DNA of 64,000 nucleotides from Oscillospiraceae bacterium (GTDB lineage Bacteria; Bacillota; Clostridia; Oscillospirales; Acutalibacteraceae), in assembly GCA_015066045.1 (NCBI GenBank), contig SVPD01000004.1:1-64000 (forward strand), read 5' to 3'. Below, piece by piece: positions 1 through 9,212 of this stretch. Numbering within the stretch: the stretch's first letter is position 1; every line of letters starts with the position of its first letter. The position numbers and the translations under genes were made by a program. The notes under the pieces were generated by a model that worked only from the letters and a program-made list of their open reading frames with translations, was not told the origin of the DNA and did not search any database.

Positions 1-294
1 AAGGTTGAGGATGCCGAGGAACTTATCAATACCGCACAACAAGAAAATATTGATATAAGGAACTTTATTTCTAACATTCGTCAGTGTACTGATTTGAAGG
101 AGCTGACACCTTCTATTGTTAATAAGCTCATTACTAAAATCGAAATTTTTGACAGAGTAACAGATGAAGACGGAAAGAAACATGTTCCTATTAAAATACA
201 CTATGTTGGTGTTGGTGTTATGCAGTTTCCTGATGTCGAAATGTTAGAAAAAGTTAAAGAAGAAATGAAAGAAAACGCCAAAAAGGCTTCATAA
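1..294 (+). CDS. Serine site-specific recombinase, C-terminal fragment (partial)
   Basis: Frame 1 is open from the first base of the window to the TAA at 292-294, giving 97 codons that continue from beyond the left edge. The tail LTPSIVNKLITKIEIF followed by an Asp/Lys-rich turn and KIHYVGVG matches the C-terminal DUF4368-type region of large serine recombinases of Firmicute integrative and conjugative elements. The catalytic N-terminal resolvase domain lies outside the window. Such enzymes integrate and excise mobile elements by a Ser-linked recombination reaction. The gene ends about 90 bp from two tRNA genes, so the window probably starts inside or at the edge of a mobile element. Family from recognition of the tail only; no catalytic residue is visible. 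Confidence 0.75.
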   Translation, partial: KVEDAEELINTAQQENIDIRNFISNIRQCTDLKELTPSIVNKLITKIEIFDRVTDEDGKKHVPIKIHYVGVGVMQFPDVEMLEKVKEEMKENAKKAS

Positions 295-303
295 AACGAA
301 AAC

Positions 304-331
304 ACGGTGTAGCCGTGAATGACTACACCGT
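304..331. terminator. Bidirectional hairpin between recombinase and tRNA genes
   Basis: A perfect 9-bp stem (ACGGTGTAG at 304-312 with CTACACCGT at 323-331) with a 10-nt loop. Read on the minus strand it is followed by TTTTCGTTTT, so it probably terminates the tRNA transcript; on the plus strand it may also stop the recombinase message. Confidence 0.6.
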
Positions 332-383
332 ATCTTTCGTCTCAACTGTCCTCTGCTATGTCAAGCAGAAGAACGAGATTCTG

Positions 384-458
384 TGGTGACCCGGACGGGA
401 CTCGAACCCGTGTTACCGCCGTGAAAGGGCGGTGTCTTAACCGCTTGACCACCGGGCC
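384..458 (-). tRNA. tRNA-Glu (anticodon TTC)
   Basis: The minus strand folds as a 75-nt cloverleaf with acceptor stem GGCCCGG/CCGGGTC, anticodon stem CCGCC/GGCGG around loop CTTTCAC, T-arm with TTCGAGT, and an encoded CCA at the 3' end. It decodes GAA/GAG. It is the second gene of a two-tRNA transcript. Confidence 0.95.
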
Positions 459-507
459 ATATATGTAAAAGAGGAGGACACGTTATCCTGACTCTTTATT
501 TTAAAAC

Positions 508-584
508 TGGTAGCGGCAGTGGGATTCGAACCTACGACCAATCGGGTATGAACCGAGTACTCTAGCCAACTGAGCTATACCGCC
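508..584 (-). tRNA. tRNA-Met, elongator type (anticodon CAT)
   Basis: The minus strand gives a 77-nt tRNA starting GGCGGTA with TAGCTCAG D-arm, anticodon loop TTCATAC, T-loop TTCGAAT and encoded CCA. It resembles the elongator tRNA-Met of Bacillus (GGCGG...CCGC ends). A tRNA-Ile2 with lysidine-modified CAT is the alternative but the acceptor stem fits Met better. The first pair of the anticodon stem (C-T) is mismatched. Confidence 0.9.
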
Positions 585-619
585 ACATTTACGCCGCTAT
601 TTACTCACAACGCTCAAAT

Positions 620-648
620 AATATATCACAAGTGTTTTCTTTTGTCAA
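620..648 (-). promoter_or_regulatory. Sigma-A promoter of the tRNA-Met/tRNA-Glu transcript
   Basis: On the minus strand TTGACA (643-648) and TATATT (620-625) are separated by exactly 17 bp, placing the start of transcription about 25 bp before tRNA-Met. Confidence 0.8.
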
Positions 649-681
649 TAGTTTTTTCTGAAAAATTTAATTTTTTCTTTT

Positions 682-1125
682 TCACCTTTTTGCGGCAAAA
701 AAATCCCTTAAAACCGAGGCACATTCCTCCTGCATAAAGCCGCCTATTATGTGCGGTTTATGGTTAAAGCCCTTCTGTGCAAAATTATCCAGCGAGCCGA
801 AGCAGCCGCCCTTTTCATCATAGGCACCGAAAACTACCCTGCCTATACGGGAATTGATTATGGCACCCGCACACATGGGACAAGGCTCCAGTGTGACATA
901 CATCACCGCATCGGAAAGTCTCCACGAGCCCAGATGCTCGCAGGCCTCATTTATGGCACAGACCTCGGCGTGTAAAAGAGCATTTTTCTGTTTCTCTCTT
1001 TTATTATAGCCCTGTCCTATTATTTTATCCCCCGAAACTATCACTGCTCCCACGGGAACATCTCCCGCTTCGCCTGCCTTATGTGCCAGAGCAAGTGCCA
1101 GCTCCATATATTCTCTGTCCTTCAT
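682..1125 (-). CDS. tadA: tRNA adenosine(34) deaminase TadA
   Basis: Deaminates A34 to inosine in tRNA-Arg(ACG). The 147-residue protein carries the zinc-dependent cytidine/deoxycytidylate deaminase signature: LLHAEVCAI (zinc His and catalytic Glu) and EPCPMCAGA (two zinc Cys), spaced as in TadA. The start chosen is ATG at 1125 (MKDREYM), 4 nt after the stop of the upstream membrane protease gene; a longer version from 1149 would overlap that gene and has no better ribosome-binding site. Cotranscribed with the upstream CPBP gene. Length and motifs are normal for the family. Confidence 0.92.
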   Translation of the reverse strand: MKDREYMELALALAHKAGEAGDVPVGAVIVSGDKIIGQGYNKREKQKNALLHAEVCAINEACEHLGSWRLSDAVMYVTLEPCPMCAGAIINSRIGRVVFGAYDEKGGCFGSLDNFAQKGFNHKPHIIGGFMQEECASVLRDFFAAKR

Positions 1126-1129
1126 TTTT

Positions 1130-2146
1130 TTACCGCCCGAATGTAACATAGCCTGAAGTGATGTAAAGCATCAGCAGAAACGCCAATATCATAGGTATAT
1201 TGAAGAAAAATGCACCTGCTTTTTCTGCGGGGCTGAGCACCGTATTGCCGACGGAAAGAGGGCTTTTTCTGTTTCTGCGCACAAAAATCGCAGTACCGAT
1301 GAGACCTAAGGTGCCCAGAAGCATAATAATAAGTGAGGAAAGCAGAGCACCGGTCTCCTCATCGGAGAGCATAACTATATAGGAAAGGGCCAGCGAAATG
1401 AAATTATTCGCTCCGTGAATAATAACCGCCGTCCACAGAGTTCCTGTCTTTACGGTAAAATAACCGATAGCAAAGCCTGCAATAAGTGCAAAGGGAGCCT
1501 GAATAAGATTTCCGTGCATTATGGCGAAAAGCACCGCCGAGGCTCCGACAGCAAAGGTATCGCCGTATCTTCTGAGGTTTCCCATAATGTAGCCCCTCAG
1601 AGAAAGCTCCTCAGCCATAGCTGCCACCACGACCACTCTGACGAAGCTTAAAAGAAAGCCGGAGCCGCCCTCGGGCATAGGAACCTCCGGAGAGGTAAGA
1701 CTGAAGCCGATGCCGCTCATAAATACGATGAATGCGGAGGAAACGAGATTTGCCTCCATGCACAGTCCCGTTCCCGAAATGAGAGCGAGCAGAAAATCTC
1801 CCTTGCCTACGCTGCAGCTGAAAACGAGAGGCTCCGATGTGCCTGTTTGCTTTTTCATACGGCGGTTAATCAGAGCAAAGGGCAGAAGAACCCCTGCAAA
1901 GGTGAGAAATACATCTGCACCGCTCTGAAAAAAGCTATCCGTGGTATATTTATCCCAAAGCCCCAGAGCCTGTATGCCTAAGGCAAGAATATTCTGTATG
2001 AGAACATAGGCTAAAAGGCCGAGACCGCAAAGCGCTCCCACCCTTCTGAGAATTTTCCGCTCATTCTCTTTTCTGAGAAAATATGCGGATGCATAATAAT
2101 CTTCATTAAAGCTGTTCAAGGCTTCATCCCTTTCATACCGTATCAA
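1130..2146 (-). CDS. CPBP-family intramembrane glutamic endopeptidase
   Basis: A 338-residue polytopic membrane protein with about eight hydrophobic segments. The family motifs are visible: MAEELSLRGY (EExxxR) near residue 180, FAIMHGN and IIHGANNF later, which supply the catalytic Glu pair and His residues of CAAX/Abi (CPBP) proteases. The N-terminal 40 residues are cytosolic and charged. Members process prenylated or other membrane peptides; here the substrate is unknown. It lies between a sugar-transferase gene (28 bp upstream, with a G-rich hairpin at 2151-2173) and tadA (4-nt gap), so it is probably read with tadA. Confidence 0.85.
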   Translation of the reverse strand: MIRYERDEALNSFNEDYYASAYFLRKENERKILRRVGALCGLGLLAYVLIQNILALGIQALGLWDKYTTDSFFQSGADVFLTFAGVLLPFALINRRMKKQTGTSEPLVFSCSVGKGDFLLALISGTGLCMEANLVSSAFIVFMSGIGFSLTSPEVPMPEGGSGFLLSFVRVVVVAAMAEELSLRGYIMGNLRRYGDTFAVGASAVLFAIMHGNLIQAPFALIAGFAIGYFTVKTGTLWTAVIIHGANNFISLALSYIVMLSDEETGALLSSLIIMLLGTLGLIGTAIFVRRNRKSPLSVGNTVLSPAEKAGAFFFNIPMILAFLLMLYITSGYVTFGR

Positions 2147-2173
2147 TCAGGGGAAGGTTTCCCTTCCCCCGTT

Positions 2174-3565
2174 TTATTCATCTGTTACTTCTTCACTGCT
2201 TTCCTTCAGAGCGGTTTTCTGGTTTTCGTCCACGCCCTCGGTGCTCGAAGGAATAAAAAGAATTTTAAAGGTCATAAGCATAAGCTTAAGGTCCTCGAGA
2301 ATGGACTGATTAGCTATATACATCAGATCCATCTGCACCTTGTCATAGGGTGGAGTATTGTATTTACCGTAAACCTGCGCATAGCCCGTAAGTCCTGCCT
2401 TGACCTGTAATCTTAAAGCAAATTCGGGCATATCCTTTTCATACTGAACGGCTATCTCAGGTCTCTCAGGTCTCGGTCCCACGAAGGACATATCACCCTT
2501 GAAGATATTGAAAAGCTGAGGCAGCTCGTCCAGACGGAGCTTTCTGATAATCTTGCCCACGGGAGTGATTCTGTCATCGTGCTCCCCTGCCAGTCTGGCT
2601 ACGCCGTCCTTTTCCGCATTCTGAATCATGCTCCTGAATTTATAAATCTTAAATTCCTTACCGTTCTTTGTAAGTCTCACCTGCTTGTAAAGCACATCTC
2701 CGCCGTCGTAGGCCTTGATGGCGATGGCCGTTACCAGCATAAAGGGTGAGGAAATAATAATAGCGATAAAGGAAAGCACTATGTCAGCCACTCTTTTTAT
2801 CAGATGATAAATAAGGTTGGAGTCGTCCGCTCTTTTGCAGCGGTACACGGGAACGTTCATAAGCTGAATGGTTCTGCCGCCACGGATAATGGTATCCGAA
2901 ATTTTGGGCTTGATATATACTACCTTGCCGTTTGCGATGCAGTATTTGACTACCTCATTTCTGTAATCAGAGGGAACACCGCAGAGAAAAACCGCATTGA
3001 TATTTTTTATGCTTTCGAAAAACTCCTTAAGAGGTGTCTTTTCACAGTTAAAGGTGCGGACCACATTAAAGCGCTTTTCCATAGTCCTGACACCCTTAAG
3101 AGAGCTGTAGGATTCCAAGTTTCCGAAAAGCACCACCGTTTTTCTCGGCTTATGGAGTCTGAAATAAACATAATCCGCTGCAAAGCACCACAGAGCCGCA
3201 AAAAGAGAAAAGGCAAAGAACATCAATATAAACGGCAGGGGCGAAACGAGCTTATAGCTCAGAAGAGAGAATATAACATAACAGAAGCCCTCCAGAAAGC
3301 CTATGGCTATTATCTGAGAGAAAATCAGGTCAACAACCGTAGAGGTCCCCACCATAAATCCGCCGTAAACCTTTACGAAGGCAACATAAACCACGATAAA
3401 AAGAGCTGCCAGAAAATAGTTTCCCAAGCGATAAAAGGGAGTAGGAATGTATTTATTGTAAAATTCCAGCCAAATATGAGAGAGACTTCCGCTGAAAACA
3501 AGCGTTATAAATATTTTAAAAAAGTATAGAATTATTTTTTCTTTAACATATCTGTTATTATCCAT
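2174..3565 (-). CDS. Polyprenyl-phosphate sugar-1-phosphate transferase
   Basis: Initiates exopolysaccharide or cell-surface glycan synthesis by moving a sugar-1-phosphate from a UDP-sugar to undecaprenyl phosphate in the membrane. The N-terminal half has four to five transmembrane helices and a nucleotide-fold-like segment; the C-terminal part (about residues 265-455) is the catalytic PglC/WbaP domain with KFRSM, LRLDELPQLFNIFKGDMSFVG and GPRPERP, then GLTGYAQVYG. The start chosen is ATG at 3565 (MDNNRYVKEK), which has AGAGGG 7 nt upstream; a longer open frame to 3685 lacks a comparable site. No neighbouring glycosyltransferases are present, so it appears to be an isolated priming enzyme. 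Confidence 0.88.
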   Translation of the reverse strand: MDNNRYVKEKIILYFFKIFITLVFSGSLSHIWLEFYNKYIPTPFYRLGNYFLAALFIVVYVAFVKVYGGFMVGTSTVVDLIFSQIIAIGFLEGFCYVIFSLLSYKLVSPLPFILMFFAFSLFAALWCFAADYVYFRLHKPRKTVVLFGNLESYSSLKGVRTMEKRFNVVRTFNCEKTPLKEFFESIKNINAVFLCGVPSDYRNEVVKYCIANGKVVYIKPKISDTIIRGGRTIQLMNVPVYRCKRADDSNLIYHLIKRVADIVLSFIAIIISSPFMLVTAIAIKAYDGGDVLYKQVRLTKNGKEFKIYKFRSMIQNAEKDGVARLAGEHDDRITPVGKIIRKLRLDELPQLFNIFKGDMSFVGPRPERPEIAVQYEKDMPEFALRLQVKAGLTGYAQVYGKYNTPPYDKVQMDLMYIANQSILEDLKLMLMTFKILFIPSSTEGVDENQKTALKESSEEVTDE

Positions 3566-3860
3566 ATTTTTACCCTCTTGACTTTTCATTATTACGGAAC
3601 AAGACCTTTTATCTCTGTACCGGTATAATATATAAAATCTACTTAATTTTAAACTTAAAACACGTAAAGCATCCTTTTTGCTCAATCATATAATAGCATA
3701 AACTTTTACTTATGTAAAGTTAAAAATGAACAGTGGTTCCCAAAGAAGAATTTTTCGAAATTTTAAGTCTTTTTCAGAAATAAAATTATCTTTTTTTATC
3801 AAAATAGCCATATTTATATACTATATTTGATACAGAGTGACCTAATTTTTCTGTTAGAGG

Positions 3861-3889
3861 TTGAAACTTTCGTTTTTTTAGTGTAAAAT
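3861..3889 (+). promoter_or_regulatory. Promoter of glgP
   Basis: TTGAAA (3861-3866) and TAAAAT (3884-3889) with a 17-bp spacer, about 55 bp before the glgP start, which has a GGAGG ribosome-binding site. The rest of the roughly 380-bp gap after the sugar transferase (3566-3944) is AT-rich. It holds a small inverted repeat (TATCAAA 3797-3803 / TTTGATA 3826-3832) and no further gene that I can support. Confidence 0.75.
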
Positions 3890-3944
3890 AACGATAAACA
3901 GACGAAAAACTACGTTTTTAGATATATCTATTTGGAGGTTTTGT

Positions 3945-6350
3945 ATGAATTATTCACTTACAAAGAAACAAGCAAAGGAATTAATCACGGGCAAGCTTTC
4001 CCATTACTTCGGTGTTTCCGTAGAGGAAGCTACCGACGAGCAGTACTACAAGGCAGTGGCTCTTATAGTTAGAGACCTTATGCACGAGGGTGTGCGTGAT
4101 TTCAGAGCTGACAAGGGCAACGCAAAGTCAAAGAAGATTTATTATTTAAGCATGGAGTTCCTTATGGGACGTTCACTTAAAAATAATCTTTATAACCTCA
4201 ATCTTACAAAGGTTTTCGAGGATGCTCTGAAGGATATGGGTATAAAGCTCGACAAGCTCTATGAATGTGAGCCCGATGCCGGTCTCGGAAACGGCGGTCT
4301 GGGCAGACTTGCAGCCTGCTATCTTGACGGTCTTGCCACACAGGGCTACTACGGTATGGGCTACAGCATTCTCTATGAGTGCGGTATTTTCAAACAGAAG
4401 CTTATCGACGGCTGGCAGACAGAGCTTCCCGATTTCTGGCTTCCCGGCGGTGAGGTATGGCTCAGACCGAAGGAAAAGGACACCTTCACCGTACGCTTCG
4501 GCGGCGAGGTTATCGATAACTGGGATAACCACTACCACAGTGTGGAATACAGAAACACTACCGACATTCTGGCTGTTCCCTACGATATGTATGTAAGCGG
4601 TAAGGACGGCAAGGCTATCTCTGTCCTGCGTCTGTGGAAGAGCAAGGCTCCCTCTCTCGATATGAAATATTTCGACCAGGGTAAATATATGCTCGCTATG
4701 GAAAATCAGGCTATGGCTGAGGTTATCAGCAAAATCCTCTATCCCTCCGACGGTCACGCCGAAGGAAAGAGCCTTCGTCTCAAGCAGCAGTATTTCCTCG
4801 TTTCCGCCTCAGTACAGGATATCGTAAGCAGACATCTGCGTCACCACGGCACTATGGAAAATTTCGCAGAGTTCAATGCTATCCACATCAATGACACACA
4901 TCCCACCATGTCTATCCCCGAGCTTATGCGTATACTTCTGGATGAATGCGGCTACGGTTGGGACGACGCATGGAGCATCGTTACAAAGACTGCTGCCTAC
5001 ACTAACCACACGGTTATGAAGGAAGCACTCGAATGCTGGCACGAGGACCTCGTAAGAAGCCTTCTTCCCCGTATTTATCAGATTATAAAGGAAATCGACA
5101 ACAGATACCGTGCTCACATCTGGGAAACAACCCACGATGCAGGCAAGGTAGAGGAAATGGCAGTCATTTCCGGCGGTGCAGTCAGAATGGCTAACCTCTG
5201 TGTAGCTGCCTGCCACAGTGTAAACGGTGTTTCCGCACTTCACAGTCAGATTTTAAAGGACACCATCTTCAACGAATATTACAAGCTGACTCCCGACAAG
5301 TTCAAAAACGTTACAAACGGTATCGCTCACAGAAGATGGCTTTGTCAGGCAAATCCCGAGCTTACCGCCTATATCACTGAGCTTATCGGTGACGGCTTCG
5401 TTTATAACGGTGATGAGCTCGAAAAGCTCCGCAAATTCAAAAACGACAAAAAGGTTCTCTCTAAGATAGAAAAAATCAAGCTCGGCAATAAAAAAGCCTT
5501 CGCTGAGTATGTAAAGGCACAGACAGGCATCGAGCTGGATCCTAATTCCATTTTCGACGTGCAGGTAAAGCGTCTGCACGAATATAAGCGTCAGCATCTG
5601 AATGCATTACAGATTATAGCAAGATATCTGGAAATCAAGGATAATCCCGACGGAGATTATGTTCCTCACACCTACATTTTCGGTGCCAAGGCTGCCTCCG
5701 GCTACTTCGTGGCTAAAAAGATTATCTCCCTTATCTGCGCTATGGCTGATCTTATCAATAACGATCCCGATATGAGAGGCAGACTTAAGGTAGTTTTCCT
5801 CGAAAACTATAATGTTACTATGGCAGAAAAGCTTATGCCCGCAGCAGACATCAGTGAGCAGATTTCTCTGGCAGGCACTGAGGCAAGCGGTACAGGTAAC
5901 ATGAAGCTTATGATAAACGGTGCTCTCACTCTCGGTACTCTCGACGGTGCCAACGTAGAAATCAACGAAGCAGTAGGCGACGAGAATATGTTCCTTTTCG
6001 GTATGAAGACTCCCGATGTGGTAGAGCTTCAGAGAACAGGCTACACTCCCATCAATTACTTCAATAATAACGCAGAGCTCAGAAGAGTTATCGAATTCAT
6101 CCAGCAGGGCATCGGCGGTAAGCAGTTTCCCGAAATCGGTAACACCATCATCCACCACGATCCTTATATGGTTCTGGCTGACTTCGCTGACTACAGAGCA
6201 AAGCAGAAGGCAATCGACGAGGTATGGAAGGACAGAACCAGATGGAACAGTATGTCTCTTATGAACATCGCAGGTGCAGGCCGTTTCGCTGCGGACAGAG
6301 CCATCAATGACTACGCCCGTGACATCTGGCACACCAAGCCCGTAAGATAA
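3945..6350 (+). CDS. glgP: Glycogen/starch (alpha-glucan) phosphorylase
   Basis: Releases glucose-1-phosphate from alpha-1,4-glucans with pyridoxal phosphate. The 801-residue protein matches the normal bacterial length. Visible signatures include YYLSMEFLMGRSL near residue 67, EPDAGLGNGGLGRLAACYLD near 110, and the PLP region EASGTGNMKLMINGALTLGT, where the Lys of NMK binds the cofactor. The gene is monocistronic from its own promoter apart from a HAD phosphatase that starts inside its stop codon. No other glycogen genes are in the window. Confidence 0.96.
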   Translation: MNYSLTKKQAKELITGKLSHYFGVSVEEATDEQYYKAVALIVRDLMHEGVRDFRADKGNAKSKKIYYLSMEFLMGRSLKNNLYNLNLTKVFEDALKDMGIKLDKLYECEPDAGLGNGGLGRLAACYLDGLATQGYYGMGYSILYECGIFKQKLIDGWQTELPDFWLPGGEVWLRPKEKDTFTVRFGGEVIDNWDNHYHSVEYRNTTDILAVPYDMYVSGKDGKAISVLRLWKSKAPSLDMKYFDQGKYMLAMENQAMAEVISKILYPSDGHAEGKSLRLKQQYFLVSASVQDIVSRHLRHHGTMENFAEFNAIHINDTHPTMSIPELMRILLDECGYGWDDAWSIVTKTAAYTNHTVMKEALECWHEDLVRSLLPRIYQIIKEIDNRYRAHIWETTHDAGKVEEMAVISGGAVRMANLCVAACHSVNGVSALHSQILKDTIFNEYYKLTPDKFKNVTNGIAHRRWLCQANPELTAYITELIGDGFVYNGDELEKLRKFKNDKKVLSKIEKIKLGNKKAFAEYVKAQTGIELDPNSIFDVQVKRLHEYKRQHLNALQIIARYLEIKDNPDGDYVPHTYIFGAKAASGYFVAKKIISLICAMADLINNDPDMRGRLKVVFLENYNVTMAEKLMPAADISEQISLAGTEASGTGNMKLMINGALTLGTLDGANVEINEAVGDENMFLFGMKTPDVVELQRTGYTPINYFNNNAELRRVIEFIQQGIGGKQFPEIGNTIIHHDPYMVLADFADYRAKQKAIDEVWKDRTRWNSMSLMNIAGAGRFAADRAINDYARDIWHTKPVR

Positions 6351-6997
6351 TGTATAAGACCGTAATTTTCGATCTGGACGGAACACTCCTGGACACTCTG
6401 GACGATCTGATGAATTCGGTTAATTTCGCTCTCAGGGAATTCTCTTTTCCCGAAAGAAGCAGAAATGAAATCCGCTCCTTCATCGGTAACGGAGTAATTA
6501 AGCTTATGGAGCGTTCCACTCCGGATGATACAGACTCGCAAACACAGGAAAAATGTCTGGAATGCTTCCGCAGGCACTATCTGATGCATATGGCAGATAA
6601 CACTGCTCCCTACGAAGGAATTATCCCTCTGCTGAAAAGGCTGAAAGAGGCGGGAATATCCACGGCAGTGGTTTCAAATAAGCTTCACTCTGCCGTAGCC
6701 GGTCTGTGTGAGGATTTTTTCCCCTCTCTTATAGATGCGGCTCTCGGCGTAGCGGAAGAAAAAGAAAGAAAGCCCTCCCCCCTCAATGTATTCAGGGCAA
6801 TGGAGATGCTTTCTTCCGATAAAGAAAATACCGTCTATGTCGGTGACAGTAATGTAGATGTGGAAACGGCACACAGAGCCGGACTTAAATGCATCGGTGT
6901 CACCTGGGGCTTCCGTGACAGAGAGGAGCTGCAGGCTTATTCCTGTGACTTTATCGCAGATAATGCCGATGAAGTGCTGAGGCTGATACTTGAATAA
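6350..6997 (+). CDS. HAD-superfamily hydrolase, phosphoglycolate phosphatase-like
   Basis: A 215-residue HAD phosphatase of the Gph/PpaX type. Motif I is FDLDGTLLD at residues 6-14, motif II is VVSNK, motif III a Lys in EERKPSP, and motif IV VGDSNVDVETA. A helical cap lies between motifs I and II. Its ATG shares the final A of the glgP stop codon (TAATG), so translation is coupled to glycogen phosphorylase. That coupling suggests a sugar-phosphate substrate, but the real substrate cannot be read from sequence. Confidence 0.88.
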   Translation: MYKTVIFDLDGTLLDTLDDLMNSVNFALREFSFPERSRNEIRSFIGNGVIKLMERSTPDDTDSQTQEKCLECFRRHYLMHMADNTAPYEGIIPLLKRLKEAGISTAVVSNKLHSAVAGLCEDFFPSLIDAALGVAEEKERKPSPLNVFRAMEMLSSDKENTVYVGDSNVDVETAHRAGLKCIGVTWGFRDREELQAYSCDFIADNADEVLRLILE

Positions 6998-7001
6998 AGC
7001 A

Positions 7002-7037
7002 AAACCATCGTAATGACGAATGCCGTTACGATGGTTT
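7002..7037. terminator. Bidirectional terminator between HAD gene and serS
   Basis: A perfect 12-bp stem (AAACCATCGTAA at 7002-7013 with TTACGATGGTTT at 7026-7037) between converging genes, with T-rich sequence on both sides. Confidence 0.85.
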
Positions 7038-7043
7038 ATTTTA

Positions 7044-8312
7044 TTATTTGATAATGTCTGTTCCCATATAAGGAATGAGTGCTTCGGGAATAGTTACGCT
7101 GCCGTCAGCATTCTGGTAGTTTTCGAGAATAGCTGCGGTGGTTCTGCCTACTGCCACACCTGAGCCGTTAAGAGTGTGTACGAGCTGAGCCTTATCCTTG
7201 GGGCCGTTCTTATATCTGATAGAAGCTCTTCTGGCCTGGAAATCCTCGAAGTTTGAGCAGGAGCTGATTTCCACATATCTGCCGTAGGAGGGCATCCATA
7301 CCTCGATGTCGTAGGTTTTAGCCGATGAGAAGCCGATGTCGCCTGTGGTAAGAGCTACCACACGGTAGGGAAGACCTAAGAGCTGAAGAACTCTTTCTGC
7401 ATCATTTGTAAGCTTTTCGAGCTCCTGATAGCTTTCCTCGGGCTTTGCGAACTTAACAAGCTCTACCTTATTGAACTGATGCTGTCTGATGAGACCTCTG
7501 GTATCTCTGCCTGCTGAGCCCGCCTCTGCTCTGAAGCATGCGGAATATGCGCAGTAAGAGATGGGAAGCTGACTTCCGTCGAGGATTTCGTCACGGTGCA
7601 TATTGGTTACGGGAACCTCAGCGGTGGGAATGAGGAAGTAGTCGTTTGTAAGCTTAAAGGCATCCTCCTCAAATTTGGGAAGCTGACCTGTGCCGGTCAT
7701 AGAGGCGCGGTTAACCATAAAGGGAGGGAACACCTCTGTATAACCGTTTTCTGTGTGTGTGTTAAGGAAGAAAGAGACGATTGAACGCTCAAGTCTGGCA
7801 CCGAGTCCCTTATAAAAATGGAAGCGTGTGCCTGTTACCTTGGCAGCAGTTTCGGGATCGAGAAGACCTAAATCGGCACCGAGGTCCCAGTGAGCCTTGG
7901 GCTCGAAATCAAAGCTTCTGGGCTCACCCCAGCGACGGATTTCCACGTTTTCACTGTCATCCTTGCCTACGGGAGTAGCATCGGAGGGAACATTCGGGAA
8001 CTCATACATCATAGTCTTCTGCTTTGCGGCAAGGTCATTTCTTTCAGCGTCAAGAACCTTTACCTCTTCCTTGATAGCATTCATTCTGGCCATAATCTCA
8101 CCGATGTCACCGCCCTGCTTTTTGATGGCGGGAATCTGCTTGCTGGCGGCATTCTGCTCTGCCTTGAGAGCGTCGGCCTTCTGTGTTATTTCTCTTACTC
8201 TTTTATCGATGTCGAGAATTTCATCCACAAGAGCATCCATATCCTTGTTTCTGGTCTTCATCGCATCCTTTACCTTCTGAGGATTTTCTCTGATAAGCTT
8301 AATATCTAACAT
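7044..8312 (-). CDS. serS: Serine--tRNA ligase
   Basis: Charges tRNA-Ser. The 422-residue protein has the N-terminal antiparallel coiled coil (about residues 25-105, rich in K/E/A heptads) that contacts the tRNA long arm, followed by the class II catalytic core. Class II motif 2 is seen around [30 protein letters not shown] and motif 3 in [20 protein letters not shown]. It lies 32 bp downstream of parB with no terminator between them, so it may be read from the par operon. Confidence 0.97.
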   Translation of the reverse strand: MLDIKLIRENPQKVKDAMKTRNKDMDALVDEILDIDKRVREITQKADALKAEQNAASKQIPAIKKQGGDIGEIMARMNAIKEEVKVLDAERNDLAAKQKTMMYEFPNVPSDATPVGKDDSENVEIRRWGEPRSFDFEPKAHWDLGADLGLLDPETAAKVTGTRFHFYKGLGARLERSIVSFFLNTHTENGYTEVFPPFMVNRASMTGTGQLPKFEEDAFKLTNDYFLIPTAEVPVTNMHRDEILDGSQLPISYCAYSACFRAEAGSAGRDTRGLIRQHQFNKVELVKFAKPEESYQELEKLTNDAERVLQLLGLPYRVVALTTGDIGFSSAKTYDIEVWMPSYGRYVEISSCSNFEDFQARRASIRYKNGPKDKAQLVHTLNGSGVAVGRTTAAILENYQNADGSVTIPEALIPYMGTDIIK

Positions 8313-8344
8313 TTCATTTTCCTTCTTTCAAATATCTCTTTTTA

Positions 8345-9211
8345 TTATTCACCTGCAAGACTTTTTAAAATCTTTTTCAGGTCGTCTTTTCCGAAAAATT
8401 CGATTTCTACGGTTCCCTTGTCTCCCTTGGCAAGATTTATATTGGCCTTTCTGCCCAAAGCCTCACGGATGGAAAGCTCACACTCGTCATAATAGGGATC
8501 TCTCTTTTTCGGCTTCTTTTCCTTTTTCTCTTTTTTTTCCGAAAGGAGATTTTTTACTATTTTCTCCGTTTCACGGACGGAAAGCTCCTTTTCCTCTATC
8601 TCCTTGCAGAGCAGAAGCATCGTTTTTTCGTCTTTAAGGGGGAGAAGAGCTCTCGCATGTCCCGATGAAAGCTTACCCTCCTTCAGCAGCAGGATAATCT
8701 TGGCGGGCAAGGAAAGAAGTCTCAGCGCATTCGCCACTGCAGGTCTCGATTTGCCTACTCTTTCTGCCGCCTGCTCCTGTGTAAGGGAGTAGGTATCCAT
8801 AAGGAGCTTAAGTCCCTCCGCCTCTTCGATGGGGTTAAGGTCCTCTCTCTGCAGATTTTCGATAAGTGCCAGCTCCATAGCCTCACTGTCGGTCATTTCC
8901 CTTATGACTACGGGGACCTGTGTAAGTCCCGCCATACGGGAGGCGCGCCATCTTCTTTCACCGGCGATAAGCTGATAGCCTCCGTCAGAAATAGGTCTGA
9001 CTAAAAGGGGCTGGATAACGCCGTGCATTGCTATGCTTTCGGAAAGCTCGGAGAGAGCAGTCTCATCGAAATGCTTTCTCGGCTGATCTCTGTTAGGTTC
9101 GATTTCATTAAGGCTGAGCTGCGTAACGGAGCCTGACTGATTTTCCGTGGAGTTATCGAGGAAAAGTGCGTCAAGTCCTTTGCCCAGACCGCTTTTTTTC
9201 TTCGGTGCCAT
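8345..9211 (-). CDS. parB: Chromosome-partitioning protein ParB (Spo0J)
   Basis: Binds parS and spreads as a CTP-dependent clamp to load SMC and drive origin segregation with ParA. Visible in the 288-residue protein: the N-terminal basic tail MAPKKKSGLGKGLDALF (ParA-activating region), the CTPase motif GERRWRAS near residue 77, the helix-turn-helix TQEQAAERVGKSRPAVANALRLL, and a C-terminal dimerisation segment after a Lys/Glu-rich linker (KKEKKEKKPKK). It follows parA by one base. Three parS sites lie 0.9-3.3 kb upstream. Confidence 0.96.
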   Translation of the reverse strand: MAPKKKSGLGKGLDALFLDNSTENQSGSVTQLSLNEIEPNRDQPRKHFDETALSELSESIAMHGVIQPLLVRPISDGGYQLIAGERRWRASRMAGLTQVPVVIREMTDSEAMELALIENLQREDLNPIEEAEGLKLLMDTYSLTQEQAAERVGKSRPAVANALRLLSLPAKIILLLKEGKLSSGHARALLPLKDEKTMLLLCKEIEEKELSVRETEKIVKNLLSEKKEKKEKKPKKRDPYYDECELSIREALGRKANINLAKGDKGTVEIEFFGKDDLKKILKSLAGE

Positions 9212-9212
9212 A

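Noticed and set aside
4173-6386. Long antisense open frames opposite glgP
   Set aside because: They are a by-product of codon bias in glgP; no ribosome-binding sites or family motifs.
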